From positions 13,053,981 through 13,117,980 of the forward strand of contig JARWKL010000008.1 of the NCBI GenBank assembly GCA_029961685.1: a stretch of 64,000 nt of DNA, written 5' to 3'. The stretch comes from Aristolochia californica. Taxonomy: Eukaryota > Streptophyta > Magnoliopsida > Piperales > Aristolochiaceae. The translations under genes and the position numbers were made by a program. This document shows positions 63,259-64,000 of the stretch, one piece after another (the first letter of the stretch is position 1; every line of letters starts with the position of its first letter). Below the pieces are notes generated by a model that was not told the DNA's origin, did no database searches, and saw only the letters and a list, made by a program, of their open reading frames with translations.

Positions 63259-63930
63259 ATTGATCTAATGATTCAAAAATTTCGAGTAGAAAAAATTAAA
63301 ATTCTCAAGTTAACGTGCTGTGAAATAATTACCAGAGACAAACAACCTCTGTTTTCCTATTTTTCAAAAAGTGGACCTAAAAAACCATGGATACTTTTTG
63401 GAATTATCTCTCTCAGCATTTGTGCATATCCATTTTGGATGTTCAAATTTTTTTTTCCAATTTGAGTTTTTCACTCTCCCAGTTTTCTCTTAAAAAAAAG
63501 ATAAGGTAAATATAGATCACAACAAAATGAAAATTTTAGAGTTTATGTATGGAAAAGAATTTGAAAACTATAATAAATGTGAGTGAAGAAAATTATTTTC
63601 ACGCACTAAAAATGAACACCAAAGTTTTGTTATCCACGTTTCCGAAATTCCACTAGTACAACCCCAGATAGCTTGGTGGAATGTTATAAGAAAGGGATTT
63701 CTACTTGATCCTAACATGTTTTAAATGTGGTGGATATGCATGCAAGAAACATGTTGAAGATGCAAATGACCTAATGCTCCAAAAATTTCAAGGAGTAGAA
63801 AAAATTAAAATTCTCAAGTAAACATACGATAGTATAATTACCAGAGCCAAACAAGCCATTTTTTGTCAAATTTACAAAAAGCGGACCTAGAAAATCACAG
63901 TTACTTTTTGGAATTATCTCTCTTAGCATT
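63259..63930 (+). repeat. Block shared with 55670-56340
   Basis: This is the partner of 55670-56340. Together with 60795-61695 it shows that the same multi-monomer block exists twice in segment 7, with three more monomers (about 1539 bp) between the two halves in the downstream version. Confidence 0.85.
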
Positions 63931-64000
63931 TGTGCATTTCCATTTTGGATGTTCAATTTTTTTTTTCAAACTTGAGTTTTTCACTCTCCCAGTTTTCTCC

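Larger units (their letters stand above)
1..64000. repeat. Satellite array, ~510-bp monomer, about 126 copies
   Basis: The whole window is one head-to-tail tandem array. The landmark GATCC-TAACATG, or a close variant, occurs 126 times on the + strand and in no other orientation. Neighbouring landmarks are 489-516 bp apart, except for intervals of 401, 275, 400 and 466 bp and one of 857 bp where a landmark is deleted. The 120 regular intervals average about 509 bp. No interval exceeds 516 bp apart from the 857-bp double unit, so there is no room for an inserted element. The sequence is AT-rich. Both window edges cut a monomer, so the array is longer than 64 kb. Large arrays like this typically occupy centromeric or other constitutive heterochromatin; that location is inferred. 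I do not recognise the family. Confidence 0.97.
54599..64000 (+). repeat. Array segment 7, repeated block with extra monomers
   Basis: Monomer landmarks are at 54599, 55107, 55612, 56121, 56621, 57130, 57638, 58151, 58662, 59170, 59680, 60181, 60692, 61158, 61665, 62176, 62690, 63201 and 63707. The block at 54.7-56.3 kb recurs in two pieces, at 60.8-61.7 kb and 63.26-63.95 kb. The unit 60692-61157 is 466 bp long because of a small deletion. The last monomer is cut by the window end. Confidence 0.85.

Noticed and set aside
1..64000. Numerous 60-131-codon open reading frames on both strands
   Set aside because: They recur once per monomer in the same positions. Many begin at TTG (the TTGATCC landmark) or GTG (the GTGCGGTGGG or GTGGGATATT stretch), which are not normal eukaryotic starts. 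The poly-T tract shifts frame between monomers, and stops appear freely. The minus-strand frames start at the AACATGTT palindrome for the same reason.
1..64000. CRISPR array
   Set aside because: The periodic unit is about 510 bp with no short identical repeat alternating with unique spacers; variation is spread across the whole unit.
1..64000. CENP-B box
   Set aside because: I looked for the TTCG-N4-A-N2-CGGG core on both strands and found no match in the monomer. TTCGAGTAG in the short-state monomers lacks the CGGG half.
1..64000. Inverted copies or palindromic array junctions
   Set aside because: All 126 landmarks read in the same direction; I saw no reverse-complement monomer.

Overview
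The window is one uninterrupted satellite-DNA array. I found no gene, RNA gene, transposon or unique sequence in it. A single AT-rich monomer of about 510 bp repeats head to tail, always in the same orientation, from base 1 to base 64000. I located one landmark (GATCC-TAACATG or a close variant) 126 times. Apart from five short intervals, neighbouring landmarks lie 489 to 516 bp apart, averaging about 509 bp. Both window ends fall inside the repeat, so the array extends beyond the window on both sides. 

The organism is eukaryotic. Long tandem arrays of a monomer about three nucleosomes long are typical of centromeric or pericentromeric heterochromatin. The CpG positions of the monomer are repeatedly changed to TpG or CpA, as expected where cytosine is methylated, which favours a plant or a vertebrate. 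I lean towards a plant, but I do not recognise this satellite family and cannot name a species. 

Layout, by shared variants: (1) 1-8768 contains a recent two-monomer duplication near 4.7-6.8 kb and an echo six monomers away. (2) 8769-15377 is ordinary divergent monomers. (3) 15378-31004 has recurring monomer subtypes and a three-monomer tandem duplication (18241-21297). (4) 31005-35074 has an older three-monomer duplication. (5) 35075-37624 has three almost identical 511-bp monomers, the youngest amplification seen. (6) 37625-54598 has long-range echoes at spacings of 9, 10 and about 26 monomers, and a chimeric 275-bp partial monomer at 47.3 kb. (7) 54599-64000 has a multi-monomer block repeated with three extra monomers in one copy. 

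Nothing here works as an operon or pathway. The interest lies in how the array evolves: local amplification of one, two or three monomers, long-range copying, deletions at short shared sequences, and no foreign insertions. Open reading frames of 60 to 131 codons recur once per monomer because the repeat recurs. Many start at TTG or GTG and the poly-T tract changes their frame, so I do not call them genes. All identities and boundaries were read by eye.
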